DNA of 64,000 nt from Micractinium sp. NFX-FRZ (lineage: Eukaryota > Chlorophyta > Trebouxiophyceae > Chlorellales > Chlorellaceae): NCBI GenBank assembly GCA_029339195.1, contig JAPTJF010000037.1:172344-236343 (forward strand). The letters are read 5' to 3'. The position numbers and the translations under genes are program-made. The notes beneath the pieces were generated by a model, which saw only the letters and a program-made list of their open reading frames with translations, ran no database searches and was not told where the DNA came from. Positions 32,411 through 44,200 of the stretch are shown in pieces; position 1 is the first letter of the stretch; every line of letters starts with the position of its first letter.

Positions 32411-34722
32411 TCACAGGCGCATCACCGCCGGCCTGTTGCTGTTTAAATCGTCGCCAAACGCCACATACGCCCAGCCGTCAGAGGGCGACAGCACCAGGCT
32501 CATGGTGTCTCCCACCAAGCCTTTGCTGCGCACCAACCCGAAGCGGACGTCTCCCATGGGCGCCCAGCTGGCGCTTCCACTGGCCCAGCGCCGCACGGAA
32601 ATGCGTGGGTCGGGCGAGGCGCCGGCACGCATTTCGGCGTAGGCCACTAGGGGTGTGTGGGAGGCATCTGCTGCCAGGGCAAAGGGGTCGCTGGCCCGGC
32701 CAAGGTTCCCCAGCTGCCGCCAGCTGCCGCACTGAGTGAGCTCCAACACTTTGACTTCCGGTGAGCCCTGGAGGCATGGGGAGCAGGGGTTGGGGAGGAG
32801 GCGAGGGTTGAGCAGCAAGTGAGCGCTCGCTCGAGGGGAGGGGAGGAGAAGGGGGCGTGAGCAGTTGCGTATGCTTTTTGCAGGCCATCTGAAAAGAGAA
32901 TCAACCGGTGTTGGCTCCTCCACCCATGCCGCCCCACCCGAAATTCCATAAACTCCCAGCCCACCCACAAGCACACCCACACAAAAACCCATAGCACACA
33001 CATGCACGCTTGCTTGCATGCTAAGCTGCCCTCCCCCAGTGCCTCACATCGAGGGAGTAGGCCGCAAAAACGGAGTATGCAGCTGGGCTTGAGTGGCGTC
33101 CTGCCACGGCCAGAGCCAGGCGCCTAAGGGGCCAGGCCTCTCCAGGGGCATCCGGCAGCTCCTGCCCCAGCGGTGCCCACCCCTCGTTGTCATCGTAGTA
33201 CATGGCTCTGGCTCGGGAGGCGCCCGCCACCTTGTATAAGATGTGCGGCGTGCCGGCGCTATCCAGCGCAAGGCGCACCTCTACTGCTGTGCTGCTCAAA
33301 AGCCCACCCAGCGTCTGCCATCCGGGCAGCGCAGCGGTGGGCGGGGAGTAGCGCTGCACCACCACGGCACCTTCGGCGTTCACGTAGGCGAACACAGCTG
33401 CGCCTGAGGGGGCCACGGCCACTCCAAGCTGTGGGGAGTCGGGGGCGGGGGTGAGCGCTGCATCCGTAGGCGCATCCAGACGCGTAGACGTCTGGGTCTG
33501 GTACGTCGTCCCACTGCCCTCCGATACGTAAAGCTGTGCCGGATCTAGGTAGGGGGGCTCCCTGTAGGCCAGGAACTGCCGACCACCTGGGCCTGTGGCC
33601 ACAGCGACCATCTCGGTGGGCGATCCGATGCCCAACACAGTGTACCACGTCTTCTGAACCCACATGTACAGGCCCCCCTTGTTTGAGCGCCACTCGGGCA
33701 CGAAGTCCTGCAGGCACAAGCAGGCGGGCAGGCAGGCAAGCTGTTTATTTTCAACGATTGAGAGTTTGACTGCCTGAGTCGCGGACTGCTACAGGCAGTT
33801 GGATGGACGATTGAAGAAAACCATGTGTGGCTCCCAACTGAAAATGTTGGGGAGCCCTCAGCCGCGCGCCCTTGTGCTCCAGCCCGTGGAGGGCCCCACG
33901 CCTGCACCCACCGTGTGGGTTAGGAACGGCACTCCGTCCTCCGGGTCCACCGCAAGACTGATGTATGAAGCGTTCACCGCTGAATGGGCTCCCACCTCGG
34001 ACCACCTGCAACAGCAGTAGGGCCAATTGTGGTGCGGTGGTTGCAGCAACCTGTCATACCCTGAGCTTCGTGCTCCAGAATATGGCACCTTTTTCAACCG
34101 TGGCAGTTGGCAAGTAGCAGGCCAGCTTGAGGCGTGCACGCCATCACCGCCAGCAACACCAGCAGCAGCATCAGTCTAGCCGAAGCAGTTGGCGCATTGT
34201 TGCAGCCACCTGCACTCACGTGCCAAGTGCGCTCCCGGAGGGGTATGGAGGCAGGGGTCGTGGGGGCGGCGGTGGCGGTGACGGGGGCCTGCGGCACAAC
34301 AGCGTGCACAGAGGCCGGGCAATGACGTTGGTTGCAGCGGGAGCAGTAACACCGCACATGAGCTGAATCAGTCAATATATCAAATTTGAAGAGACACACC
34401 AGCCACCCAATTTAGAGCCGTGTGCTGGAGCGGGGCGGTGTGCAGCCGCATGCCAGTCCACCTGGGCGGGGGTGGGGGCGGAGGGCTCCTCTTTGGGGGT
34501 GGCGGCGGCGAGCGTTTTGGTGGGGGCGGCGGGCGCTTCACGAGCGGCGGCCTGGCTGGCGGCAGCACGTCAAAGAGGGTGAGCGACGCCCTGTCCTCCC
34601 GGGCATACAGGCCCAGCCTGGCGACGCCGCAGTCCGTGGAGATGCCAAGATAACGCTTGGAGCACTTGCTGCGGGACTGCAAGGCAGCGCAGCGGAAGCA
34701 ACAGGCAAGGCGGTATCATCAT

Positions 34723-34768
<46 letters not shown>

Positions 34769-36701
34769 TCAGCAAGAGCAGCAGGGCAGCATGCCACTGG
34801 CCCAGAAGCCTGCTGACATGCTGTAGCTTGCCAGCCACCCTGCCAGCACACGGCCAGCCAGTCAGCTAGCCAGCCAGGCATGTTGCTAATTGACCGCCCA
34901 CCCACCCACTTACTGGCAACTGAGCGGTGCAGCCGCGGTTGCCGGCGCCGCACTCCACCCTCCAGCTTGCCAGGTTGCTTGTGCTCAGGGTGACTTTGGT
35001 GGAGGCACACACGTTTGATGCATCCAGGAAGCTGGCGCAGGTGGTCCAGAAGGGAGGCTTGGGGGCTGGGCTGCGCGCCACTGCCTGCGCCAGCGGTGCA
35101 GGCAGACAGCGGGGCGGTGAGTGGTGGGCTGGCTCACCGGGCGGGCGCCATGGGCGGAAGGGCAGGCAGGCAGGCAGGCAGGCAGGGGCGATTGTTGAGC
35201 AAGTGCCAGCTTGGCGCCGAGGTGGGAAGGGGTCAGGGCCTGGGGAGCAGAGAGGGCGCACTTCAGCCTTGCATGAGCGCAGCCTGGGACACCCATAGCA
35301 AGCTTGACAAGCGACAAGCAGTGACAAGCAGTGACAGACTGGCCATTTCTCCCCTGGTGTTTGACGTGTATAGCTCCTCATTGTCCATCAGGGCAGGGCC
35401 AGCTCACCCTGATGTTGACCAGGTTGCCAGAGGAGGAAGCGGAGGTCAACAGCCAGTGCTGCTGGCCTGAGCCGTCGTCGGCAGGGGTGAGGCCAGCAGC
35501 GGCAAAGAACTGGCTGGCGCGCCTGCGTGGGAAGGGGGCTGCGGCAGAGCGCTCAGAGCGTGGGGTTGCAGTGTCATTGCCAGGCAAGGGTTAGGGGGTG
35601 GGTGCGGGCACGTGCGCCGGATACAAGTGGTGCCTGCCGCTGGTAGTATGCATGCCATACTGTATCGAACAGCCGCTACGCAGGACAGGCCGTGCAGGCT
35701 TGATTGGTCAAGGGTTTTGCACACCCCCGCAGGGGGACGTCAACATCAGGACGGCCCACATCCATTGGAGGGGTGGACGAGGCATATGCATGCACCAGGG
35801 CCATTCACCAAGCAAGCATTCATGGGACTGTTCCTGACAGCTGGTTGTCGACAAGCAGTGACGCCACTGCTTGTGCTCCATGGGGGGTGCCAACAGCACA
35901 CAGCCTCCCACTCACCCGCATGCCTTGGCAGTCGCAAAACCTGCACGCATGCGCACCGGGGGACCAGCATGCACCGCGGCAATCAAGGGAAGCCAGGCCA
36001 CAGCCACTCGCCATACATTCCACATGTCCGACACATAAAAACAGCACTGCACGGCGCTGGTGCAGACGGCCTGGCCCCCGCTAGTCCCCCCTCGACCCGC
36101 CCCAACGCATCTAGTCTAGTCTAGTCGCTACAGCGTTTCACATCCCCAGGAGGATTCAGCACATGCCCCAACGCATGCGGCACCGTGAGCGACTCACCCC
36201 GCACACTGCAGGTTGTACGCCCGGTGAAGCGGATGGCATAGCGTCCGACCTTGAGAGCCGCTCCTTGCACGCTTCCTGCACATGCAAACAGCTCCAATAC
36301 ATTAGGACGGCAAGACAAATATGGGACGCCTGTGCAGGGCTGCCTTCAAAGGGGGCGGAGGCACCGCCCGCACTGCGCTGGTACTGCCTGCGGCATTCCC
36401 ACCAACCAGCTGCTATGAATGCCTTCTGGCCCCACATAGTATCTCTTGCCACCACTGTACCTCAATGGTGTGCATGTACTGCGCAATAACTATGCCCGGA
36501 CAAAACATGTTCATCCCGGACTCTTTGGGTGCGGCTGCAGCCAGCGGCTGGCCGCCAGCGGCAGCCGGCGGGCAGCTGCGCTGGCAGCCACTGCCTCCTT
36601 GCAGCGCCCAGACCCACAGGCCGGCCGCCCGCGCCGTGGAACTCACCTGAAGATGCTAGAGCTAGCAGAAGAAGATGACAGACGGCGCGGACAGAAGTCA
36701 T
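32411..36701 (-). CDS. Secreted protein with proline hinge and propeller-like repeats
   Basis: Eight exons join in frame to 586 residues: 36701-36647, 36275-36198, 35538-35408, 35084-34914, 34676-34462, 34005-33912, 33707-33048 and 32767-32411. MTSVRAVCHLLLLALASS is a strong signal peptide. Next comes a Cys-containing domain (ALKVGRYAIRFTGRTTC; NVCASTKVTLSTSNLASW; CGAGNRGC; SKCSKRYLG) with a pherophorin-like feel but no firm match. A hinge, PPPPPKRSPPPPPKRSPPPP, resembles algal cell-wall glycoproteins and would be hydroxyprolinated. The C-terminal ~300 residues hold repeated 'W..LG' blades (WYTVLGIG, WQTLGG, WAPLGQEL, WRQLGNLG, WAPMGD) each followed by a hydrophobic strand, as in a beta-propeller. 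It is probably an extracellular-matrix protein; ligand unknown. The exon 3 acceptor was chosen for phase. Confidence 0.75.
34715..34767. repeat. ATC/CAG trinucleotide tract in an intron
   Basis: About six ATC units are followed by about eleven CAG units, between exons 4 and 5 of the secreted-protein gene. Confidence 0.9.
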
Positions 36702-37665
36702 TTTCGTGAATGGCAGGATGAGCTGCCTCGTGAGGGAGCCTGTGCGGCTTGCTCGTACGAAGTCGAGCTGCTGATGGAGGGGATCACTGGAAGGACTGCG
36801 CAGGCCCAGGGGAGGAAGGATAGGGAAGTGGCCAGGTCACCTGTCCGCTAGGAGGACGGCTGACCGTGCGCAGGGCCTGCTTGGATGGGTAGCCTTGGAA
36901 TGACACCAGTAGCACTCTGATCACGGGCGATCATCCACCACATACATCGGCACCCGTCTGGCAACACCGCCGCGTGTTTTGCTTGGCTGCCGCTCACCGC
37001 CGCCCAGTGTGGCCCCCAGGCCGCCAGGGCGGCCCTGTGACCAGCCTGGATGCTCGTCTCTGCTGGCCCCGCTCACGGTGCCATTGGTAGTAGATACGAT
37101 TACTGTACCGACTGTGTTGTTATGTAAGTGCCTCGCTGCGTGTGCCAGCCCCCCTAGGCGCCCGTAGGGCGCTCCTGCGCCGGCCACAGCCTGCACTTCC
37201 TTCCCTTGCAACTTGCGAGCTCACAAAAATAATGGATGCAGCTGCACAAGGGCCAGGAGTTGCAGGCATGCAGGCACGATCACGCCACTGCGCGAACCTT
37301 TTTTCTTTACACAAAGCCCGCCCTGACCGCCAGCCACAGGGCTGCGTTCACCAAGTGCGCCACCACACGGCCTCCTGCACAAAGTCGAAAGTACAAGTGC
37401 AGGGGCGTCAGCCGCCGGTGCATCAGGTGCCAGAGCATCGGGTGCCGGTGTGCCAGCGCACTCGCAGTGCCATTACATTCAGCCGCCAGCGCATTCAGTG
37501 CCAGCGCATCATGTGCAACCCACTGCCAGTGCCGCTGTGTGTCGGCTCTTGAGACACAGCCATGCATGGCAGCCGCCACGCCCACACCTGCCACAACCAT
37601 GCCCCCGAGGGAACGCCCCCAAGTTCCTCACAAAACCAGCAAGAGAGCAGTGCTCACCCGCCGTC
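36702..37665. other. Promoter region plus 3' spacer between two minus-strand genes
   Basis: This lies upstream of the secreted-protein gene and downstream of GLO2. Degenerate ~20-bp repeats built on GTGCCAGCGCA occupy about 37420-37540. TTACA at 37473 gives TGTAATG on the minus strand, about 190 bp past the GLO2 stop. No gene is seen. Confidence 0.4.
37473..37477 (-). terminator. Putative TGTAA poly(A) signal of GLO2
   Basis: TGTAATG on the minus strand about 190 bp beyond the GLO2 stop codon. A second TGTAAAG lies near 37306. Confidence 0.35.
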
Positions 37666-40600
37666 TCAGCGAAAGGTGTCCTTGGCCGCACGGATTGCGC
37701 CAAATGCCTCCTCATTGCTGGAGCCAGGCTGGACGCCCAGGCTGGCGCGGATGGCGGGGCTGTCTGCAGGGGCACGACAGGCGGGGCGCAGAGAGCAGAC
37801 AGGCACAACCGCTCAGAGCCGAGCAGCCGAGCAACATCACTGCGACGGTGCCGGTACTGCTGAGTGAAGCCAGCAGAAGCCAGCACAGCGGCACGGAAGG
37901 GCAGGGAGGCATGCCGAGCAGTGGCGGGGGCGGGGGTGGGCAGGCAGCTGGGGGGCATGGCAGGCACGATGGCGTGGGGGCGACAGGCGGACAGCTGGGC
38001 AGTTACGGTGGGTGTGCAGCTGGGCAGCCTGGCCCTGTTTGTCACTTTAACTGCGTCCTGTCACGCCTCACCTGGCCGCAGGAATGGGTTGCACTTGAGC
38101 TCGTCTTCCAGCATGCTGGGCACGGTGGGCTGCTGCTGTGCCCGCTTGGCCGAGATTGCTTCACTCATCCGCTTCAGGTCTGCACGGGATGCATGCCAGA
38201 CAGCGAGGGACTTACTTATGAAGAGCGGGAGGCAGGGTTCACCACATGCCGCCAGGCCCAAACGTCGCTGCGCGGCCTTTCTGTGCTGCCCGCCCTTCCG
38301 CAGCTGCCGCCGCAGCGCATTGCTGGCGCACCAGCGGCAGTGGTCTCCCAGGGGACAGCCTTGGGCCCTGTGCAACCTCTGCCACCCTCCCACCGCCCCG
38401 CCTGAAGCTCACCCTCGTTGCCTCCATCCACGTGCACCGCAAACCTGGGGAGAGGAGCAGAAGGGCACAGCAGGCAAAGCACATGGGGCAAGGGCGTGTG
38501 GGCGGCCGGGACCTCCAGGAGCGACAATCTTGGCAAGATGCGATGCCATGCGCTGCTGCATGCAGGCCATGCGCTGCGCCATGTCATGCCTGTCAGATGC
38601 CAGCTCAGCACCTGCTCAACACCTGCCGCACATCTCTGAGCCTGATCCTTGCGCTCGCCAGCTGGCAGCGGGACGCTGTGCCACCCAGCGGTAAACCCTC
38701 CACCTGCCCACCCTCAGTGAGCCCACCCAATCCTCCTCACCGTGCATTGCTCTCTGTGTACTCGTGTGCGCAGTACACCCGCGTGTCGCCCGGCAGCGGC
38801 GTCAGCTTGCTGAGGCTGGCCCACATCTGGGCGGGGGTGCCCTCAAACAGCCGGCCGCAGCCGAGGCTGAAGAGGGTGTCGCCTGCGGCGGGGCGGCGGG
38901 GCGGCGGGGCGGGCGGGCGGGCGGGAGGCGAGGAGGAGCAGGGGCGGTGAAGGGCAGGGGGGTGGTGAAGTGGGAGGCGCGGGGGAGGATGGAGAGGTTG
39001 GGATGGAGAACACAGGAGGGGGGCGCACCGCTCTGCAGTCCTGCATGACCTCCCTCCCTCCCTCCCTCCCTCCCTCCCTCCCTCAACCGCTCCCTCCAGC
39101 CTAGTCTTTCCCACTGTTCACATCTCTGGGAGCAAGGCTTCGACTCCAGTAATCCCAGCTCCCTCCCTTGCCCTCCCTTGCTCTCCCTCCCTCCCCCCCT
39201 GCCTCACCCGGAAAGAGCGCCTTGGATGCGGGGAAGTGGTAGGTCACATGCCCTCGCGTGTGCCCCGGGGTGTCGAAACACTCCAGCTCAGCAGCGCCCA
39301 GCTGGTACCTGCAGGTGAAGATTGGCAGGGTGAGGGCAGGGCAGGGCAGGGCAGGGCAGGCAGGGTGGGCCGGCAGAAGGTGAGGTTGGGGGGCTTCGCT
39401 CCAACGGCAGTTGGCTGCCGTGCTGCCTGGCGAGGCGCAGCATGGCATGCACGGTATTGCGACCACAACAAGACAGGCCGGGGTCAGGCAGTGCAGCGCT
39501 CGTGCCGCCCCCACACGATGCCAAGCAACCTATCTGGCTGCCCCATACCGCCATTCTCCAGCTGCGCATCACCAAAGTGCATAGATGCCTTCCTAAGCCC
39601 CCAGCTACCTGGCCTCGCACCCACCCACCCATCCCTTCCGCACCTGCACCCGCACGCCGCCTTCTTCACCCGCACACTTGTCCCTACGACGCTCCGCCCA
39701 CCCACCTTTCCTGCCATACACTCTCTCGCCCACCTCTCTCCCCCCCCACCCCTCAACCCACCTGTCGCCGTCCCCCAGCTGCACGTCAATGCCCGGGATG
39801 CGCGCCGCATCCGCTGCTGGCCCCACAACCGTGGCCCCATACTTCTCCTTCAGCTCCTCATTCCCCCCCACGTGGTCCCAATGGTGGTGGGCTGCAGACG
39901 GGGCAAGGAAGAGCAGCGGGCAGTGGGTGATGTGAGCAGTGGCAGCCGAAGATGAGCTGTGGGCGGGACACAGGGGAGTCTGCTTCAAGAACCCGCCGCC
40001 TCTCGCCAGCCCCTACTGCACGCGTGTGTTCCCAGCGACGGTGGAATAGCTGATGGGCAAGAGGAGGAGGCGCGGCGGGACACGCAGCAGTGGGCGCGAG
40101 CGCACCAACATGGACCCATGGCGGCAGCACAACCTGCCACGCACCCAATATTGCTCCACCCACCACCAGTGCTCCAGCACAGGTGCAACACCACAAGCCC
40201 CGCCCACAAACGGTTTGACCCACACATGCGTCAGCCTCCAGCGCTTGCGCTCCTTCACTCATTGCTGCCAGCCGGCGCTCACTCTACTAGTACTCTATAA
40301 CTAGAGCATGTGAGAAGCGCCCTGGCCCGCCGCCACTCACTGTTGAGTATGTGAGTCAGCTTCCAGCCCTTGCGCTCCAGGGCCGCCACAACAGGCGCCA
40401 CCTCAGCGGGGTCCACGACAGCTGTCACCCCCTGCTGTGGCTCGTGCAGCAGCCAGGAGTAGTTGTCCGACAGGCAGTGCACCCGCTCAATCTCCAGCAC
40501 CCCTGCACCCACTGCGGTGCCTGCTGCAGACATTGCGTGCACGCTGCTGCTGCGCAGGCTGCTGCTGCGGGGGCTGCGAGCTGTGGCAGAGCACTGGCGG

Positions 40601-41032
40601 GATGAGGGAGACGCGAGGCTGGCCGCGCTGGCACGGCAGCGGGGCGGTTGCTGGGGCTGCGAGCGAGGGGCCGCTCGGGTGGTGCTCGAGAGGGGGGCAG
40701 CAGCGGCGGCGCGGCAGGGGTGGCCTGCAGGTGGGCGTCCAGGAGGAAAACTGGTTCTTTGTTGGAGCTTGTAAGTTGGAATGTGTAGCTAGTTGGCTAT
40801 GACGAAGCAGGTGTGGGCCAATAGTGTGCAGGACAAGCAAAGTCGGCGACTGGCGGCGGCAGTGGCGGCGAGCCGGTGCCACCCAAACTGCTGGCACTGC
40901 GCCCCTGGCCGTGATCGGACCATCCAGGGCCCGACGAAAAGGCTGTAAAAACCAGCAAACCCGCACCCCACCTGCAGAGGAGGACAGCAGCAGCAGGTGG
41001 ACGCCGGTGGCCACGCTGCGGGTGGACAGCAT
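37666..41032 (-). CDS. GLO2: Hydroxyacylglutathione hydrolase (glyoxalase II), organelle-targeted
   Basis: Eight exons in continuous phase give 351 residues: 41032-40972, 40724-40341, 39891-39762, 39308-39208, 38882-38741, 38444-38413, 38179-38072 and 37763-37666. The enzyme hydrolyses S-lactoylglutathione to D-lactate and glutathione, ending methylglyoxal detoxification. It has [20 protein letters not shown] (HxHxDH binuclear metal site, completed across an intron), [33 protein letters not shown] and the C-terminal [17 protein letters not shown] and AIRAAKDTF typical of plant/mammal GLO2. The ~95-residue N-terminal extension is Arg/Ser/Ala-rich without acids ([20 protein letters not shown]), consistent with mitochondrial or plastid import. 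A second in-frame ATG at 40533 ([11 protein letters not shown]) could start a cytosolic form. It is head-to-head with the thiolase gene. Confidence 0.93.
39051..39083. repeat. (TCCC)n tract in a GLO2 intron
   Basis: About eight CCCT units, polypurine on the GLO2 sense strand. Another short tandem, (AGGGC)n, lies at about 39330-39360. Confidence 0.85.
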
Positions 41033-41293
41033 GTGCCTTGGCTGGGATCTAAAAGCGCCGGTACTGGGATGCGCAAATTGGGTGGCCGGCGGGACCAAAT
41101 TGGCCAAGACGCGAGGAAGCGCAGCACGGCTCAGCAGGGGTAGTGCAGAGTCAGCGTCACCAAATGGTCCCTTACGCGGCAGAACGCTTCTCCTGCACAT
41201 TTGTGGCGTCCATTGGGCCCTCGGACCAGCTGGAAGCATTGCTGACGAGCAGTCATCACTGTACGCGCCGCTCTGCGCTCCGACACGCCCAAC
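41033..41293. promoter_or_regulatory. 261-bp shared promoter of GLO2 and thiolase
   Basis: Two inverse CCAAT (ATTGG) motifs lie at about 41087 and 41213. No TATA box is seen. The pair links methylglyoxal detoxification with peroxisomal fatty-acid oxidation. Confidence 0.5.
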
Positions 41294-44200
41294 ATGCACC
41301 GCGCAGCGCAGCGGCAGCAGGTCCTCCTGGGCCACCTCGCAGCGGTGAGTCCCGCCACGCCCCGCGAGTGCGCTCCGACACAAATCACCTTGTCACGGTT
41401 TTGTGCGGCCGTCCCGCGCCGCGCCTCACCCCACACCGCCCCCGCCCTCCCGCAGGCCGCCCCCGGCGCCCAGGAGCAGCAGCAAATGAGCGCGCACCCC
41501 ACGTCGGCGGGCGACTCCGCCGCCTACGAGCGCCGCGCCCTGTCCTGCGACGACATCGTCATTGTCTCCGCCTGCCGCACCGCCCTCTGCAAGGCCAAGC
41601 GCGGCGGCTTCAAGGACACCCCTGTGGATGACCTCATCTCTACTGTGCTCAAGGAGACGATCCGCCGCTCTGGAGTGGAGCCAGAGGTGGGCGGGAGCGG
41701 GGGGCGGAGGGGCGGGCAGGGCAGCGGGGGGCAGGAGCAGGGTGACGGCGGAATGGGATTCTTACCAAGTTTTGTCAGGCGGGGTTGTGCCTGTATGAGG
41801 CTTCGAGTAACTTGGAAGACGAAGCTCGGTTGGTGAGCAAGGCGAGGCGGCTTGGAAGCAGGGCTGAGCATGTGGTGACGCCTGGAGTCTCATTTGTGCG
41901 GGGTGGATGTGTTTGAAGCAGCTGCCCGCCACCGCCACCTCACCCGTCCCGGCCCTCGCCCCGCACCAACATCTCTGGATTCATCCCCGTCTCTCCCACC
42001 CTCCGCAGGCCGTGGGCGACGTGTGCTTTGGGTCGGTGATGGGCCCCTCCTCGCAGCGCGCCAACGAGTGCCGCATCGCCATGTTCCTCGCTGGCTTCCC
42101 CGACTCGGTGCCCGTCCACACCGTCAACCGCCAGTGCTCCTCGGGTGAGAGTCTAGGCAGCCCCCCTGCTCCTGTGACAAATATTACACTCGTGCCAGCA
42201 CTCTTGAACATTGCCACACCGTCAACCGCCAGGGCCCCTCGGATGAGGCCCTGGGGCAGCCTCTGGTCCTGTTCCTCTCCCTCGTGTGAGCACTTTTTTC
42301 AGCACTGGCAAGCAGCGCATGCTTGCACCGGCAATTGCCTGCGTTCTTTGGTGGAGAAGCGCCCACTTGGCACCGACCCTGCCTCGCCCCTCCGTGCCCT
42401 GCTGTGTCGCCGCTCCGCCCGCCGCAGGCCTGCAGGCGATTGCCCAGGTGGCGGCCTCCATCCGTGCGGGCTACTACACCATTGGCATTGCGGGCGGGGT
42501 GGAGAGCATGACGACCAACCCGATGGCATGGGAGGGGGCCATCAACCCGCGGGTGGCCGAGAGCCAGTGCGCCCAGGACTGCCTGCTGCCCATGGGTGGG
42601 TGGGTGGGTGCCTCGGGCCTCCGTTGGTGGGGTGCTTGCCCGTTTGGGGGGTGCTTGCTGAAGAGGAGGGGTGTCACTGGGCCCAGGATTGCCTGCTGCC
42701 CATGGGTGGGTGGGTGGGTAGGGCGTCCATTGGTGGGGTGGGTGCCCGTTGGGGGGTGGGGGCGAGTGCGCACCCAGGACTGCCTGCTGCCCGTGGGTAG
42801 GCTAGCGGCCCAGGGGTGCCTGCTGCCTGTGGGTAGGCTAGCGGCCCAGGGGTGCCTGCCAGCCTAGAGGGGTGAGAGCTGATGGGATGTCGCACCCTGG
42901 ACTGCCCGCTGCCCCATGGCTAAAATATCAATCAAGATAGATGCCCAGGAACGCGGCTTATGTTTCTCTTGTGGTGCGCCCTCCTGTACTCTTGCGCTCA
43001 TCACTCCCCACTGCCCTCCCCCCTGCCCCCTGCCCCAGGCATCACCAGCGAGAATGTGGCGGCGCAGTACGGCGTGTCCCGCCAGAAGCAGGTGCGCTTG
43101 CCTGTGGTTCTGTGTGAGGGCGTCTGTTGCTGCGCTGTGGTGTGCTTTGGGATGCTGCAGACCGCTGTGGCGAGTTGTAACGCGAGCGCTCTCGTCTAAC
43201 TCTCACCCACCCTGCTTTAACGTCCCCCAACCCCGCCACCCACACCGCAGGACGAGTTTGCTGCGCGCTCGCACCGCCTGGCGGCGGCGGCGCAGGCGGC
43301 GGGCAAGTTCCGGGACGAAATCGTGCCGGTGCCCACCGTGCTCAAGGACCCCAAGACCGGTGAGCCGAGGCCTCAGTGTTGTCCGCCTTTCCATTGTTTG
43401 GATCACGGGGGGATGCTGGGCAGGGCGCAGGGCAGGGGTGCAAATGTGTGCTGCTGGCATCGTTTTGCATGAGGACCCCAAAGTGGGTGGGGCGTGAGGA
43501 CCCCAGAGTGCGTGGGGCGTGAACCAAGTAAGCGGTGCTAGGCAGGCGACTTTGGGCATGTGGAGGGCTGGGCGTATGCATGGGTGCGCACTGTGCAGCG
43601 CTGCTCTTGTGCAAGCTGTCCCACCGCTGAGCGCCATCAGCTAGCCTGCCCACCCGTCCCGCCCCCAGGCGAGGAGAAGCGTGTTGTGATTGACCAAGAC
43701 GACGGCATCCGCCCCGGCACCACGGCCGCCTCCCTGTCGCAGCTGCGCCCCGTCTTCAAGAAGGGGGGCACCACCACGGCTGGCAACAGCAGCCAGGTGC
43801 GTGACCGTATGAATAAAACGCCGCCGGCCACAGCGGCACCACGGGCGCAGTAGGCAGCGTGCAAACAGCCCATCTGCCACTGCGGGCCCTCAACCCGTCC
43901 CCCTGCCCTGCCCCGCCCTGCCGCTCCCTGCCCCCGCAGACCACTGACGGCGCGTCTGCGGTGTTGATGATGACGCGCGCTGAGGCGGCCAAGCGGGGCC
44001 TGCCCATCCTGGGCATCTTCCGCAGGTGAATTCCTCTGTCCATTCTTCTCCGGGGAGTGGGCAGGGTTTGCAGGGAAGCTGGGGCACGAAGAGGATGGGC
44101 AGCCAAGTGGGGGCTTCACCGTGAAGGGCACCTTGCGCAAGTGAGGCTGGCTGGGGGATGTGAGGAGGACGAGGTGGGGAGCATCTCACGCATGCAGCGG

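Noticed and set aside
34127..34830. Plus-strand frames around the ATC/CAG tract
   Set aside because: They overlap the proline-hinge exon on the other strand and the repeat; codon content reflects repeats only.
35100..35200. CRISPR-like array from repeated GGCAG units
   Set aside because: Units are contiguous simple repeats without spacers and this is nuclear eukaryotic DNA.
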